Shown one piece after another: positions 16,211 through 24,983 of a stretch of 64,000 nt of DNA. The position numbers and the translations under genes were made by a program. Within the stretch, counting starts at the first letter, position 1, and each line of letters opens with the position of its first letter. Source of the stretch: G023898405 sp964368985 (GTDB lineage: Bacteria > Myxococcota > UBA727 > JABDBI01); assembly GCA_964368985.1 (NCBI GenBank), contig CAYJDW010000001.1, positions 1-64,000 on the forward strand, read 5' to 3'. Under the pieces are notes generated by a model. The model searched no databases. It was not told where the DNA came from and saw nothing but the letters and a program-made list of their open reading frames with translations.

Positions 16211-16978
16211 ATGACGCTATTATGCTTTTTCGCGCTGGCTTTAGGAATTAATATTCTGATGTTTTTTCCGGCCTTTTATCTTAAAACCGACAAATTAACT
16301 GATAGTTCCTATTGCCTAACTTTTGTGGTGGTTTCATTGGCTGCTTTCCTAAACTCCGAAATCACGCTGGGCAGTTCAATCATGCTTGGCATGATTTGGT
16401 TGTGGGCATTTCGACTCGGATTATATTTGCTGATGAGAATTCGAAAAATCGGGCATGATAGTCGATTCAACGAAATGAGAGCTCACTTTGGTAAGTTTTT
16501 AGGTTTTTGGATTTTGCAGGGCTTCACGGTCGGAATAGTATTGATTCCGAGCCTTCTTTATTTCAAAAATTTAAATCACCGAATATCCTGGCTGAACTTT
16601 GTTGGCGCAGTCCTTTGGGGCTTAGGCTTAAGCATTGAAGCATTGGCTGATAGACAAAAAAATCGTTTCTATGCTGTGGCTATTAATCGAGGAAAATGGC
16701 TAGACACTGGGCTTTGGCATTATTCACGTCACCCTAATTATTTCGGAGAAATTCTAGTGTGGCTGGGTATTTATGTGTTCAGCTTGGCTTCCCTGGATCT
16801 TTGGCAATCATTACTAGGATTTTTAAGCCCTCTTTATATTTCCGTGCTGCTTATTTTCGTAAGTGGCATTCCGATTTTGGAAAAATCAGCCGAAAAAAAA
16901 TTCGGACAGAATCCGGCATATCGAAGTTATAAAGAGAATACCAACTTGTTGATTATATGGTTTTCGGGGAAAAAATAA
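16211..16978 (+). CDS. DUF1295 membrane protein (steroid 5-alpha-reductase-like fold)
   Basis: A 255-residue integral membrane protein with about six or seven helices. The C-terminal motif GLWHYSRHPNYFGEILVWLG is diagnostic of DUF1295, related to steroid 5-alpha-reductases and isoprenylcysteine methyltransferases, in which RHPNY-type motifs bind NADPH or SAM. The reaction is unknown. The ATG at 16211 has a GGGGGT ribosome site, whereas an upstream in-frame ATG would add a Cys/Lys-rich stretch that does not fit. A hairpin with a T tract follows directly. Confidence 0.85.
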   Translation: MTLLCFFALALGINILMFFPAFYLKTDKLTDSSYCLTFVVVSLAAFLNSEITLGSSIMLGMIWLWAFRLGLYLLMRIRKIGHDSRFNEMRAHFGKFLGFWILQGFTVGIVLIPSLLYFKNLNHRISWLNFVGAVLWGLGLSIEALADRQKNRFYAVAINRGKWLDTGLWHYSRHPNYFGEILVWLGIYVFSLASLDLWQSLLGFLSPLYISVLLIFVSGIPILEKSAEKKFGQNPAYRSYKENTNLLIIWFSGKK

Positions 16979-17002
16979 AAAAAGACCTCGGCCTCTTTTT
17001 TG
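16978..17002 (+). terminator. Possible terminator after the DUF1295 gene
   Basis: An A-rich arm, a short imperfect GACC/GGCC stem around TCG, then CTC and six T residues. The symmetry would let it work on either strand, but the stem is weak. Confidence 0.4.
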
Positions 17003-17087
17003 TTGCGAACAGCTTTTTCCATTACGCGAGCTTTGGGAGAAGCGACCAATGCCATGTGAGCAAAATTGAGTTCAGCGATTGGATCGA

Positions 17088-17624
17088 CTAACTAAACTTC
17101 CATTGCTCAATTATGAAGGACTCAAGGAGGATCGGATCGAAGGGAAATGTCCTTGAGAAGGTGCGTTCAATCATTTTCGAAATTTCTCGCTCGCAAATTA
17201 ATTTATGATCTTCATCGAATATTTGTTCTTCATATTCTTTAATGTCGATGACGATTGGTTTAAAAAACCCGTCGTGACCATTGAAAATTCTTATATCCAG
17301 TTCGAGATCATGCCAATAGAATCCTTTGTCGTATTTTTCGGGAACAAGGTTGATATTAATATACATATTATCTAGCTTTAGATCGTTCGTTAAAGCCAGG
17401 GAAATCACATGATATTCGAAGATGCTCACGAGCAAAATCTCGGGAGAAGGGAGCTCGAATATTTTGTTTTTGGTGTGATGAATAATTTTTGGCTCGGGTC
17501 TGAGATAGACGGCATAATCTCTAAAATATCCTTTAAAAATCGCTGGCAACTCATATCTCTTTGACCCATCGAGCGACAAACAACACAAAAGTGCTTCTTG
17601 ATATTTTTGGCATTCTAAACTCAT
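17088..17624 (-). CDS. DUF402/FomD-like protein (tentative)
   Basis: A 178-residue cytoplasmic protein. The part from about residue 88 (MYININLVP, then GFYWHDLELDIRIF, then IFDEDHKLI) matches the order of the DUF402 domain, whose FomD members are nucleotide-diphosphate hydrolases. The first 80 residues are not diagnostic. The call is tentative because the motif spacing was judged by eye. The gene begins one base after the ribonucleotide reductase stop and uses a ribosome site inside that gene, so the two are one transcript. A nucleotide-related role fits that context. Confidence 0.45.
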   Translation of the reverse strand: MSLECQKYQEALLCCLSLDGSKRYELPAIFKGYFRDYAVYLRPEPKIIHHTKNKIFELPSPEILLVSIFEYHVISLALTNDLKLDNMYININLVPEKYDKGFYWHDLELDIRIFNGHDGFFKPIVIDIKEYEEQIFDEDHKLICEREISKMIERTFSRTFPFDPILLESFIIEQWKFS

Positions 17625-17625
17625 T

Positions 17626-19575
17626 CTAGAGCCTCCCTCTTGAATCGGGACATTCGACGCATGTCAGGGGCTTTGACAGCGCTTGGTGCAAGAGGGAGTC
17701 ATCGCGAAATATTGTTATGCCTTTGAGATTAAATTTTAATGCCGTTCTGAAAATATCCAGGACATCATGAGGACTTGCAGATTTGGGCAGATTAATTGTT
17801 TTGCTAATGCCATTATCGATATATTTTTGCCAGACCATAATCATATTGAGATGGTCTTTATAGCTTATTTCATGGGAGGTCTTAAAAACTCCTTTTAATT
17901 TTTGTACATATCTATTTTTATCTATATCCGAGAATGGCTCATCAAGGAGCTCAGCTATGCTTCCTTCAAAATGGTACATTGGATTATTATCTCTCGTGTC
18001 ACTAATCCACTGTTTAAGGCTGTAGCCCAGGGTTTTCAATTTATTTTCCAACACTGAGCAACGGTGAATTTTATTACCGGCGGCATTACGTTGAAATTCA
18101 ATAAGGTAATAGGGTTCAATTCCGAAGGAGCAATCCGCAAGAGTAGCAATATGACCAGTTGGAGCGATAGTGGTTAAAGTTGCATGGCGTCGAGGAATTT
18201 CCTCTTGGTATTTAGAGAAGGGGAAATTCAAATAACTCCCTCTTTCCTGAGCAAGCAACTCCGATGCTTTTCTCGCTGAAGATTTCAAGATGTTTCCGAC
18301 GTGGTGCGCGAAAGTTAACGCTTCTGGTGAATCATAAGGAATTTCTAGTTCGGCTAATGCATCAGCAAATCCCATGACACCTAGGCCTATTTTCCGATTC
18401 GCTAATGACAGCTCATTGGCCTCGTTCAGTCCATTGTCACCGACAGAAATAAGGTCGTCCATAAATCGGAGAGCAAGGTGAATGGTCTGGGAGAATCTCT
18501 CTTCTTGAAACTGTTGATTTTTTATGAAAGCGGACAGATTAAAACTTCCCAAATGGCAAACTTCATATGGCAAAAGAGGTTGCTCTCCGCAGGGAGTGGT
18601 GGTTTTTATTATCCCAACGCCCAAGCGATTTTCTCGACTATGACTCGGGTGAGTCGGGTTCGCAAGGTTTATAGCATCAAGATTAATGAGGCCAGGATCG
18701 CCGCAACTATGGGCGCTGTCAGCGATAAACTGTAAAAGCCTTTCAGCATCTAAATATAGTATTTTGTCCAATACTCTGCCCACAACTTCGTGAACGCTTT
18801 TACTAAAAACTTGATTGCCCCTTATCTCAAGGTCGGGAGCATCGACCGAGCGGCGATCTGCACATCGTTTCATCTCTATGAGATGCTCAGTTGTTAATAG
18901 CCTTGTTGAAAATTCATCTCGCCACATAATAGGGAGCAAAGCGCCTTGCTCAATAGCCCTATTGAAGGCCGCATCTACTGACACGGAAATATTTACATTT
19001 GCTAAATTTTGGTGTTTTTTGAGTGCAATAAATTCGAAAATATCAGGATGTTGCGCAAAGAGAGTTGCCATGAAAGCCGCCCGCTTAAGCCCCGCATAAA
19101 GAGCTGGTCTTTCAACTGCCTGGGCAATACTTAAAAGGCTTTGTACTGGTCCTAGGCTGGCTCTGCCATCGCTCAAAAACAAACGGGGAGCTAAATGACT
19201 CAGGTCAAGCCCAACCCCTATTCCAAGGAGCAGCATTCTCATGATTTTGGCTAAGGCAGAATCAAAAATTTCTTCGATTGAGGATGGCAGAGGAAGTACG
19301 ATGCATCCAGCAAATGCCCCTTTTTCTTTTAGGGAATTCGCCAACGCTGCGCTGGTGGGTAAAAAAGCTTTTGATTTCAGTAATGCCGTGTAGAGTTTTT
19401 GGAAGTGTTCCTTATCGCCATTGCTATAATTTCGACATATGTGTTGCGCAACTTTTTCAAACCATTCATTTATCCTTAGACCAGTGTCAAAAAGATAGCG
19501 TTTGTGGGCCAAATTAAGCGCGTTGTCGCTCCAAAGGCTAGGATTGGAAAAGAGGTTATCTTCCATGTTAAACAT
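17626..19575 (-). CDS. nrdJ: Ribonucleotide reductase, probably class II (B12-dependent), divergent active site
   Basis: Makes deoxyribonucleotides from ribonucleotides. The 649 residues contain the redox Cys pair C91 (GAFAGCIVLP) and C340 (LLPYEVCHLGSFNLS), the thiyl-radical segment TPCGEQPLL with C329 and E331, the phosphate loop TIAPTGHIATLADCSFGIEP and a C-terminal Cys pair (CVEC). No nrdB-type radical subunit or class III activase is nearby, and the motifs resemble NrdJ, so adenosylcobalamin dependence is inferred. The Asn that normally precedes Pro-Cys-Gly-Glu is Thr (T327). Its start overlaps the stop of the upstream kinase by one base, and a DUF402-like gene follows at one base. Confidence 0.82.
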   Translation of the reverse strand: MFNMEDNLFSNPSLWSDNALNLAHKRYLFDTGLRINEWFEKVAQHICRNYSNGDKEHFQKLYTALLKSKAFLPTSAALANSLKEKGAFAGCIVLPLPSSIEEIFDSALAKIMRMLLLGIGVGLDLSHLAPRLFLSDGRASLGPVQSLLSIAQAVERPALYAGLKRAAFMATLFAQHPDIFEFIALKKHQNLANVNISVSVDAAFNRAIEQGALLPIMWRDEFSTRLLTTEHLIEMKRCADRRSVDAPDLEIRGNQVFSKSVHEVVGRVLDKILYLDAERLLQFIADSAHSCGDPGLINLDAINLANPTHPSHSRENRLGVGIIKTTTPCGEQPLLPYEVCHLGSFNLSAFIKNQQFQEERFSQTIHLALRFMDDLISVGDNGLNEANELSLANRKIGLGVMGFADALAELEIPYDSPEALTFAHHVGNILKSSARKASELLAQERGSYLNFPFSKYQEEIPRRHATLTTIAPTGHIATLADCSFGIEPYYLIEFQRNAAGNKIHRCSVLENKLKTLGYSLKQWISDTRDNNPMYHFEGSIAELLDEPFSDIDKNRYVQKLKGVFKTSHEISYKDHLNMIMVWQKYIDNGISKTINLPKSASPHDVLDIFRTALKFNLKGITIFRDDSLLHQALSKPLTCVECPDSRGRL

Positions 19576-20327
19576 TATAGCTCGAGCACTTTCTCGTTAA
19601 TGAGTACCTGTTTAAGTAAGGACGCCTGGTCCTTAGCATTAGCCTTCACTTGTTCGAAACGAATGAGTTTAACCCCACGCTCCTCTGCCAGCTTCAAAGC
19701 TGCAGCCTCAATATAGCCTCTATACGAAAAAACACTCTCTTGAAAACCCGGCACCATGTCTCGCTCTCGATTTCGGCTCTTAATAAAAGATTTCCAAGTT
19801 TGAATATCAATATCTAAAAGGACTAAGCAATCGACATTGGGGAGAAATTTTGCGTCGGTATCAACCATTAATTTAGCTGCCTCAAAATATGGATCACGAG
19901 GAGAAATTAGCCATTCCATACCGGGCTTCTCCAAATAATAACTGGTGATATGATCATAATAGGAATCAATTATTACGGTGTGTCCTTCGTTTCTTGATTT
20001 AAGCGCATCGTAAAGGTTTTTTACTCGGATATTTCGCAAAGCACTCATGGCGGAAAATTCGCCATATATTTCGCTGCGGGTTATGAGCTCAGGCCAGTCT
20101 TTTTCTTCGGGTTCAAGAAAAATTCTGGCCCTCGTCAAGAGCGCCAATTCTTTGGTAAGTGTAGATTTTCCGCTCCCGGATATACCCACTAAAGCTATGA
20201 GTTTACCCTTTTTTTTATGCATTACAAAATCATTGGTTTCTCCAAAAGAACGACAACTCAAAAAATGGAGCAGAGCTAAAGGTAATAAAAGATAGAAACT
20301 AGTTTGATGTTTTTTGACCTTGATCAT
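19575..20327 (-). CDS. Deoxynucleoside kinase-like P-loop protein with unusual N-terminus
   Basis: A P-loop kinase of the deoxynucleoside/thymidylate kinase type. LIALVGISGSGKSTLTKEL is the Walker A segment, then IFLEPEEKDWPE, then DSYYDHITSYYLEKPG (DRx-like substrate loop), a conserved Asp strand LVLLDIDIQ and a lid SRNRERDM. It is followed without a gap by ribonucleotide reductase, which supports a nucleotide role. From the only start with a ribosome site (GGGAATCTC before the ATG at 20327) the protein begins with a lipoprotein-like signal (LLLPLALLHFLSC). Starting at 20222 would give a normal cytosolic kinase of 215 residues but lacks a ribosome site. Confidence 0.65.
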   Translation of the reverse strand: MIKVKKHQTSFYLLLPLALLHFLSCRSFGETNDFVMHKKKGKLIALVGISGSGKSTLTKELALLTRARIFLEPEEKDWPELITRSEIYGEFSAMSALRNIRVKNLYDALKSRNEGHTVIIDSYYDHITSYYLEKPGMEWLISPRDPYFEAAKLMVDTDAKFLPNVDCLVLLDIDIQTWKSFIKSRNRERDMVPGFQESVFSYRGYIEAAALKLAEERGVKLIRFEQVKANAKDQASLLKQVLINEKVLEL

Positions 20328-20384
20328 GAGATTCCCATGGATTTTTTTTGCATTGAATACCACAATGGGCCCCGAGGAAAAGCT

Positions 20385-21056
20385 ATGAAAAAAACTGCTC
20401 TTGTAAGCGGCGCCAATCGAGGACTTGGTTTGGCCTTATGCCGACAACTCTTAGATGATGGCTATGACGTGTTTGGCCTTTGTCGCAGAACCTCGAAGGA
20501 GATGCTTGAGCTGGATATTGGCATTATCGATGATGTCGATATTAGCGACATTGAACAAATTCAAACTGCCATGAAGCGTTTCCCCCATAAAATAGATCTG
20601 TTGATAAATAATGCAGGTATAGGCTTAGATGATAAATGGGACGACATGGATTTTGGCGGACTCCAAAAACAGTTTATGACAAATGCCTTTGGTCCCTTGT
20701 GCCTAAGCCATGCATGTACGCCTCGAATAGAACGAGGAGGAAAAATCATATTCATAAGTAGCCGCATGTCTTCTATCGCAGATAATGTCGCGGGTGCTAG
20801 CTATGCTTATCGCATGTCAAAAGCCGCCCTCAATATGCTGGGGAGGAATTTATCAATAGATCTCAAAGATCGAGGCATCGCGGTGGGGGTTTTATCACCA
20901 GGACAGGTCGATACCGATATGTTACGTGCGCTAGGAATAACAACGGGTCGCGAAGCCTCAGCGGTTGCCAAAGATCTTTTGCTTCTCATAAATCGCTTAG
21001 ATTTAAAAAATACCGGAAGCTTTTGGCGTTTTGATGGCCAGGTAGTTGCGTGGTAA
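20385..21056 (+). CDS. Short-chain dehydrogenase/reductase
   Basis: A 223-residue classical SDR oxidoreductase using NAD(P)H. It has the cofactor motif TALVSGANRGLGLAL at the N-terminus, the NNAGIG motif, an active-site Ser (IFISSRMSS) and the YxxxK motif YAYRMSKAAL. CRRTS after the second strand suggests NADP preference. The substrate is unknown. GAGGAAAAGC precedes the ATG; earlier in-frame ATGs give an unrelated N-terminus. It is divergent from the nucleotide operon with only 57 bases between the starts, so the two share a promoter region. Confidence 0.88.
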   Translation: MKKTALVSGANRGLGLALCRQLLDDGYDVFGLCRRTSKEMLELDIGIIDDVDISDIEQIQTAMKRFPHKIDLLINNAGIGLDDKWDDMDFGGLQKQFMTNAFGPLCLSHACTPRIERGGKIIFISSRMSSIADNVAGASYAYRMSKAALNMLGRNLSIDLKDRGIAVGVLSPGQVDTDMLRALGITTGREASAVAKDLLLLINRLDLKNTGSFWRFDGQVVAW

Positions 21057-21098
21057 TTCTTTTCTCCCAGTGGACCTTGATGAAATATAAATTACCAA

Positions 21099-21112
21099 GT
21101 AGACGCGTCTAC
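21099..21112. repeat. 14-bp palindrome, copy 5
   Basis: Perfect GTAGACGCGTCTAC, 43 bases after the SDR stop. With copy 6 it brackets the lipoprotein gene. Confidence 0.97.
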
Positions 21113-21253
21113 TTTTGACAAGTCTATAAGGCCAAGAGAGAGGGTACCCGCTTTAGTAAAATGCTCGCCCATCGGTCAGTTGACGGATTCAATCATATAC
21201 TAGCCCCCATAAAAGAAGTCATGGATTAATGAAAATCCGTCATTGGGAGAGAT

Positions 21254-22042
21254 ATGAAAAATTTACTTTTGTTTTTTCTGACTACGATGCTTGTGAGTGC
21301 CTGCGCAGATGAACTAATCACCGACGCTTTCCAGGATTTTAATCGCTTAGGGGGGAGACACGGAAAGGAACCCTGGCAAAATCTGAAAGCTGAGCCTGAT
21401 AAAGGAAAGGCCAAGTCGCTTATTGAATCCTCCAACGATTTTCAGGCCAAATGCGATGGACCGCTGGTAATGCCATTAATGCCGACGAGGCCCCAAAAGG
21501 AGGATGCGTCCGTACTGGCTCTGACTACCATATCAACTCATAACTATTCTTTGCCCACCGGCCTGGGGATGTATTTAAACCCCAAAGAGCGATGCGGCGA
21601 GATCAAAAATGCATTTTCGGGCAGTTATTGGCGGCTGCAAGAATGGCATCAACCACAAACAAAAATTGAGCTATCGGTGTCATTAGATTTCAACGAAATG
21701 AAGAAAGTTCTCGCGGGAGGCCGCATAAAAACGTCCGCAGTACAAGCTGATCTCGAATATGGCAACCATCGGTCATGGGCTTTTAAAAGCCTTGACGTAA
21801 GTTGCCCAGGACAATTTAATGTGAGTTGCGACGCATATAATTACGGCTTTGGTTTTGAACGCTTAAATTGCAAGAAATTTAATATTGTAGCTGACAGTCA
21901 AATATGCCATTTTGCCGAAGATGAGCTTCCCTTTTTCTTTTCCGATAATGCGCAACTTGGATTAAAAATATTTGGTCAAATTCATCTAGATCCACTTAAT
22001 ATGCAGATGGTGATCAACAAGATTTCTTGGAATGAAATTTGA
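21254..22042 (+). CDS. Lipoprotein, unknown function
   Basis: A 262-residue protein with a classic lipoprotein signal (LLLFFLTTMLVSAC, lipobox VSAC, mature Cys at residue 17). The mature part has no motif I recognise. It contains several Cys (KCDGP, RCGEI, CPGQFNVSCD, LNCKKF, ICHFAED) and looks globular. GGGAGAG precedes the ATG. The gene stands alone between palindrome copies 5 and 6. Confidence 0.7.
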   Translation: MKNLLLFFLTTMLVSACADELITDAFQDFNRLGGRHGKEPWQNLKAEPDKGKAKSLIESSNDFQAKCDGPLVMPLMPTRPQKEDASVLALTTISTHNYSLPTGLGMYLNPKERCGEIKNAFSGSYWRLQEWHQPQTKIELSVSLDFNEMKKVLAGGRIKTSAVQADLEYGNHRSWAFKSLDVSCPGQFNVSCDAYNYGFGFERLNCKKFNIVADSQICHFAEDELPFFFSDNAQLGLKIFGQIHLDPLNMQMVINKISWNEI

Positions 22043-22053
22043 ATAGACTTTAA

Positions 22054-22067
22054 GTAGACGTGTCTAC
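22054..22067. repeat. 14-bp palindrome, copy 6 (GTAGACGTGTCTAC variant)
   Basis: GTG-centred variant 11 bases after the lipoprotein stop codon. Confidence 0.95.
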
Positions 22068-22088
22068 GCTTTAAAACAATTTGGGGTC

Positions 22089-22448
22089 ATGGGTGTCAAA
22101 ATGTCGCATTTAGAAGCGCTCCTTTTATCGATTGTTCTTGAAACCATGACCATCCAGGTTTTGTTCGCGATTTTTGTGCGGGAAGCTAGGCCCAGCATTG
22201 CTCGCATAACTTTAGCAACGATTGCTGCTACACTTATTAGCCATCCCTGTGCCTGGGCCTTAAATACTATTGTTTTAGTTGATTATTCTTTTTGGCTAAG
22301 AGCCTTGATTATTGAAAGTCTCGTAGTGTTAGCCGAAACAGTTATCCTGAATGAAGCTTTAGCGCTCAAGCTCTACCAAGGTTTTTGCTTATCGTTGGCG
22401 GCCAATACTATTTCGTTTGGGGTTGGTCTATTGTTGTACGCTCTTTAA
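22089..22448 (+). CDS. Small four-helix membrane protein, unknown
   Basis: A 119-residue integral membrane protein with about four helices (LEALLLSIVLETMTIQVLF, ARITLATIAATLISHPCAW, FWLRALIIESLVVLAETVIL, GFCLSLAANTISFGVGLLLY). No family recognised. A conserved-looking His-Pro-Cys in helix 2 and Glu-Thr in helices 1 and 3 could line a polar path, which is inference. The start may be 22089 or the ATG at 22101. Confidence 0.55.
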   Translation: MGVKMSHLEALLLSIVLETMTIQVLFAIFVREARPSIARITLATIAATLISHPCAWALNTIVLVDYSFWLRALIIESLVVLAETVILNEALALKLYQGFCLSLAANTISFGVGLLLYAL

Positions 22449-22632
22449 TTTTTTTTTGAGAATAAGGACAAATCCTAAATCTCGCACCTTTAGTTACCAG
22501 CCCTTATGTTTTTAATTTCGATGAAAATAGCGCATATTAAGCAATGGAATAACAAATAAGATATATAGTTTTTGCTTTGAATCAGATCATAAAATACAGT
22601 AATTAAGGTGGATACCTTGAATTGGTGTTTAA

Positions 22633-24381
22633 ATGATTAGGCGAAAATTTCTTGGTTTATTGATGTTTCTTAGTTTTTCCGCAAGCGTATTAGCTTTCGA
22701 TAGCTATGAACATATTGCAACGGGAACTAATGGCGTAAGGTTGAAGTTTCCTGGTGATCAGCAAGTTTTTGAGGACTTCCCTTATAAGACTTATTATCAG
22801 CTTTTATTGGATCCAAATAATCAAGCAAAAGTAGGTAAAATTGATTATTATCCTCAATATCTCTTGGTGAGATATGGCGACCAGGTGCTTAAGCTTTCTT
22901 ATGGCGAGTATATTGCCATAGCCGGTGATTTTGCTGGACGTAAGGACGGAACTATTTCCAGTGGAATCGAGCTGAAAGATTTTGAGAAAATGCGTCCAGA
23001 ACTAGAATCAAGTTTTAGCAAAGCCTTTGAGGCTGTGTTGCCTTCGCCTGGAAATCCACTTTATCAAAACGGCAATTTAGAATATCTACGGGGATTATTT
23101 AAGAACGAATATCAATCGCTCATATTAAAATTGGCAAGGAAGGGTGGGGTCCATTTTAACAATGCAAGTTCCCACTCCATAGCCTCGACAGTGAAAGATC
23201 AATGGGCATATGCCAAATCTCCTGGTTATGTGGATTTGTTGTCGATTAATGTGGATCACTTCGAAGACGATGCAAAGATTAGTTATTCCATCGGCCATAC
23301 CTTGGCCCTAGAGAAAGCTAAAAAGGCTTTTCAATTAAAAGAAAAAGGTGAACTGGAGGAGGCCATCGCTACACTCAACATGGCCTATGTTATGGATGCT
23401 TTTGCTTCCCACTTTCTAACTGACTTGTTTTCGGCCGGTCACCTGAGAACTCCGCGCGGACCTTTGCTGGAAATTACTAAATCAACCAAAAACCGAGCTT
23501 TGGGCTATGTCGCATCGAATGTGGGGCTCATGGCTAATGCGATGCATGACGAAGATAATTACGCAGGCCTATGGCTGAAGGATGCCAATGGTGACGTTTG
23601 GAATGCTTTTGGCGACGGCTCTTTCTTTGATGTAAAAAGCCTCGATAATCGCCAGGCCATTAGAGAAGCCTTGCAGGCTTCTGTGGATGAGATTTATAAG
23701 GCCTTCGATACGGGAAGCCTAACCAAATATAAGGATTTTAGTGCCATGAAACAGGTTGGCGTGCCTTTACCCAGCGGCAATGATTTGAATAAGGAGTTGG
23801 TGAATCCATATCCCTTGTTTAGGATGGGAAAAAATGATTGGCCCGAAGTTAGAAAAAATTATTATGACAATGCCGTCGGCGACTATCAAGCCATTACACA
23901 AGCTACAGGCGGAACCTCATTTTATAAAAGTGACCTAGGAACTTTCAATCATGGCAATTTTAATTCGTTTTTACTGGAAGCTCATCTTGTTGAGCCCTTA
24001 AAAAAGGATGTCATGGTGGAGTGTTATAATAAATTTGATAGGGAATCTATCTGGCCTGTTAAAGCTGATGAATATGAAACACTGAGTGAGCCGGTTAATA
24101 TGGTTTATGTCGACAACAGTAGCTTACAGTTTTATAAAAGGATTCTTTTAGGTAATTTGCGTCCTGACGGTATTTATTATGTTGTTAATGAAGAAGCCGG
24201 GGAGAAAATTATTAAAGAATGTAAGCATGCTATGGAAACCATGAAAATACTTGGGAAGAAGCTGAGTTCTGAGGTTGTCGAAATTCGTGGAAGAATCGAT
24301 CGTGCCTCGTTTAGCCATCCAGTGGTGGTTTTTGATAAGGATGGTAATTTGCGACGATTGCAAGGATATAAGAGCAATTAA
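22633..24381 (+). CDS. Exported zinc phospholipase C-like protein
   Basis: A secreted or periplasmic protein of 582 residues with a signal peptide (FLGLLMFLSFSASVLAF). Its central region SYSIGHTLALEKAKKAFQL, then AYVMDAFASHFLTDLFSAGHLRTPRG, matches the zinc-coordinating helices of the phospholipase C/P1-nuclease fold (HxxxD followed by H...D patterns). A later MANAMHDEDN supplies further candidate ligands. Related proteins occur in several Legionella-like and environmental bacteria, where some cleave phosphatidylcholine. Activity here is inferred. The ribosome site is weak, and a strong terminator follows. Confidence 0.7.
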   Translation: MIRRKFLGLLMFLSFSASVLAFDSYEHIATGTNGVRLKFPGDQQVFEDFPYKTYYQLLLDPNNQAKVGKIDYYPQYLLVRYGDQVLKLSYGEYIAIAGDFAGRKDGTISSGIELKDFEKMRPELESSFSKAFEAVLPSPGNPLYQNGNLEYLRGLFKNEYQSLILKLARKGGVHFNNASSHSIASTVKDQWAYAKSPGYVDLLSINVDHFEDDAKISYSIGHTLALEKAKKAFQLKEKGELEEAIATLNMAYVMDAFASHFLTDLFSAGHLRTPRGPLLEITKSTKNRALGYVASNVGLMANAMHDEDNYAGLWLKDANGDVWNAFGDGSFFDVKSLDNRQAIREALQASVDEIYKAFDTGSLTKYKDFSAMKQVGVPLPSGNDLNKELVNPYPLFRMGKNDWPEVRKNYYDNAVGDYQAITQATGGTSFYKSDLGTFNHGNFNSFLLEAHLVEPLKKDVMVECYNKFDRESIWPVKADEYETLSEPVNMVYVDNSSLQFYKRILLGNLRPDGIYYVVNEEAGEKIIKECKHAMETMKILGKKLSSEVVEIRGRIDRASFSHPVVVFDKDGNLRRLQGYKSN

Positions 24382-24402
24382 CTATTAAAAATAGAGATAA
24401 AG

Positions 24403-24429
24403 CAGGAGCTTGTGAGCTCCTGTTTTTTT
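24403..24429 (+). terminator. Rho-independent terminator of the PLC-like gene
   Basis: An 8-bp stem CAGGAGCT/AGCTCCTG with a TGTG loop is followed by seven T residues. Confidence 0.92.
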
Positions 24430-24949
24430 ATTTTTCAAAGATTACCGCAACATTTTCTTTTTGATTAACCACAGCTACAGTTCCAGATTTTTCGGAAACT
24501 GGAACGATAGGCTGACCGTCGCTATCTTTGCTTAGCTCTTCAATGAAGGCCACTTGTTCAACTTTCAAAGCTTTGCTGGCTTGTTCTCGTTTCTTTTCCA
24601 TTTCAAGATCATAGGAAGAAGTGCCGTTCTTCATAAGAGCGCCGCTCATGGCATCGATGCCCCAACCTAACAGATTAGTGAGGTTAATGATGCTTACTCC
24701 GTTGAAGGATTTATCCATCACGAAGGTCATGTCCATGAAGCCTTCTTTTTTTAGAGTCACGAGGTTGGTACCCATGCCAGGTCGGGCAATCTGAATAGTG
24801 GCAGGAGTTGTTCCCCGAGGCGTGCCATTTACGAGAATGGTTGCGCCCTCGGGTTTGGTATTGAAACTAACATTATCTTTGGTGCCTGAAAAAATGGTGG
24901 CGCATCCAGCGCTTAATAATAAAAAAAGAGAGACAAGAATATAACGCAT
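24428..24949 (-). CDS. PEGA-domain lipoprotein
   Basis: A 173-residue lipoprotein. The signal YILVSLFLLLSAGC has a perfect lipobox (SAGC). A PEGA-type beta-sandwich follows (VSFNTKPEGATILVNGTPRG then TTPATIQIARPG), a fold found in surface and wall-associated proteins. The segment LTNLLGWGIDAMSGALMK resembles the hydrophobic tail of small PEGA lipoproteins. The ATG has GGAG nine bases upstream. It lies behind the FMN reductase gene on the same strand with a 34-base gap, so the two may be co-transcribed. Confidence 0.8.
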   Translation of the reverse strand: MRYILVSLFLLLSAGCATIFSGTKDNVSFNTKPEGATILVNGTPRGTTPATIQIARPGMGTNLVTLKKEGFMDMTFVMDKSFNGVSIINLTNLLGWGIDAMSGALMKNGTSSYDLEMEKKREQASKALKVEQVAFIEELSKDSDGQPIVPVSEKSGTVAVVNQKENVAVIFEK

Positions 24950-24983
24950 GTAATTAACTCCGTTTGATGGCTTGCTATATTGC

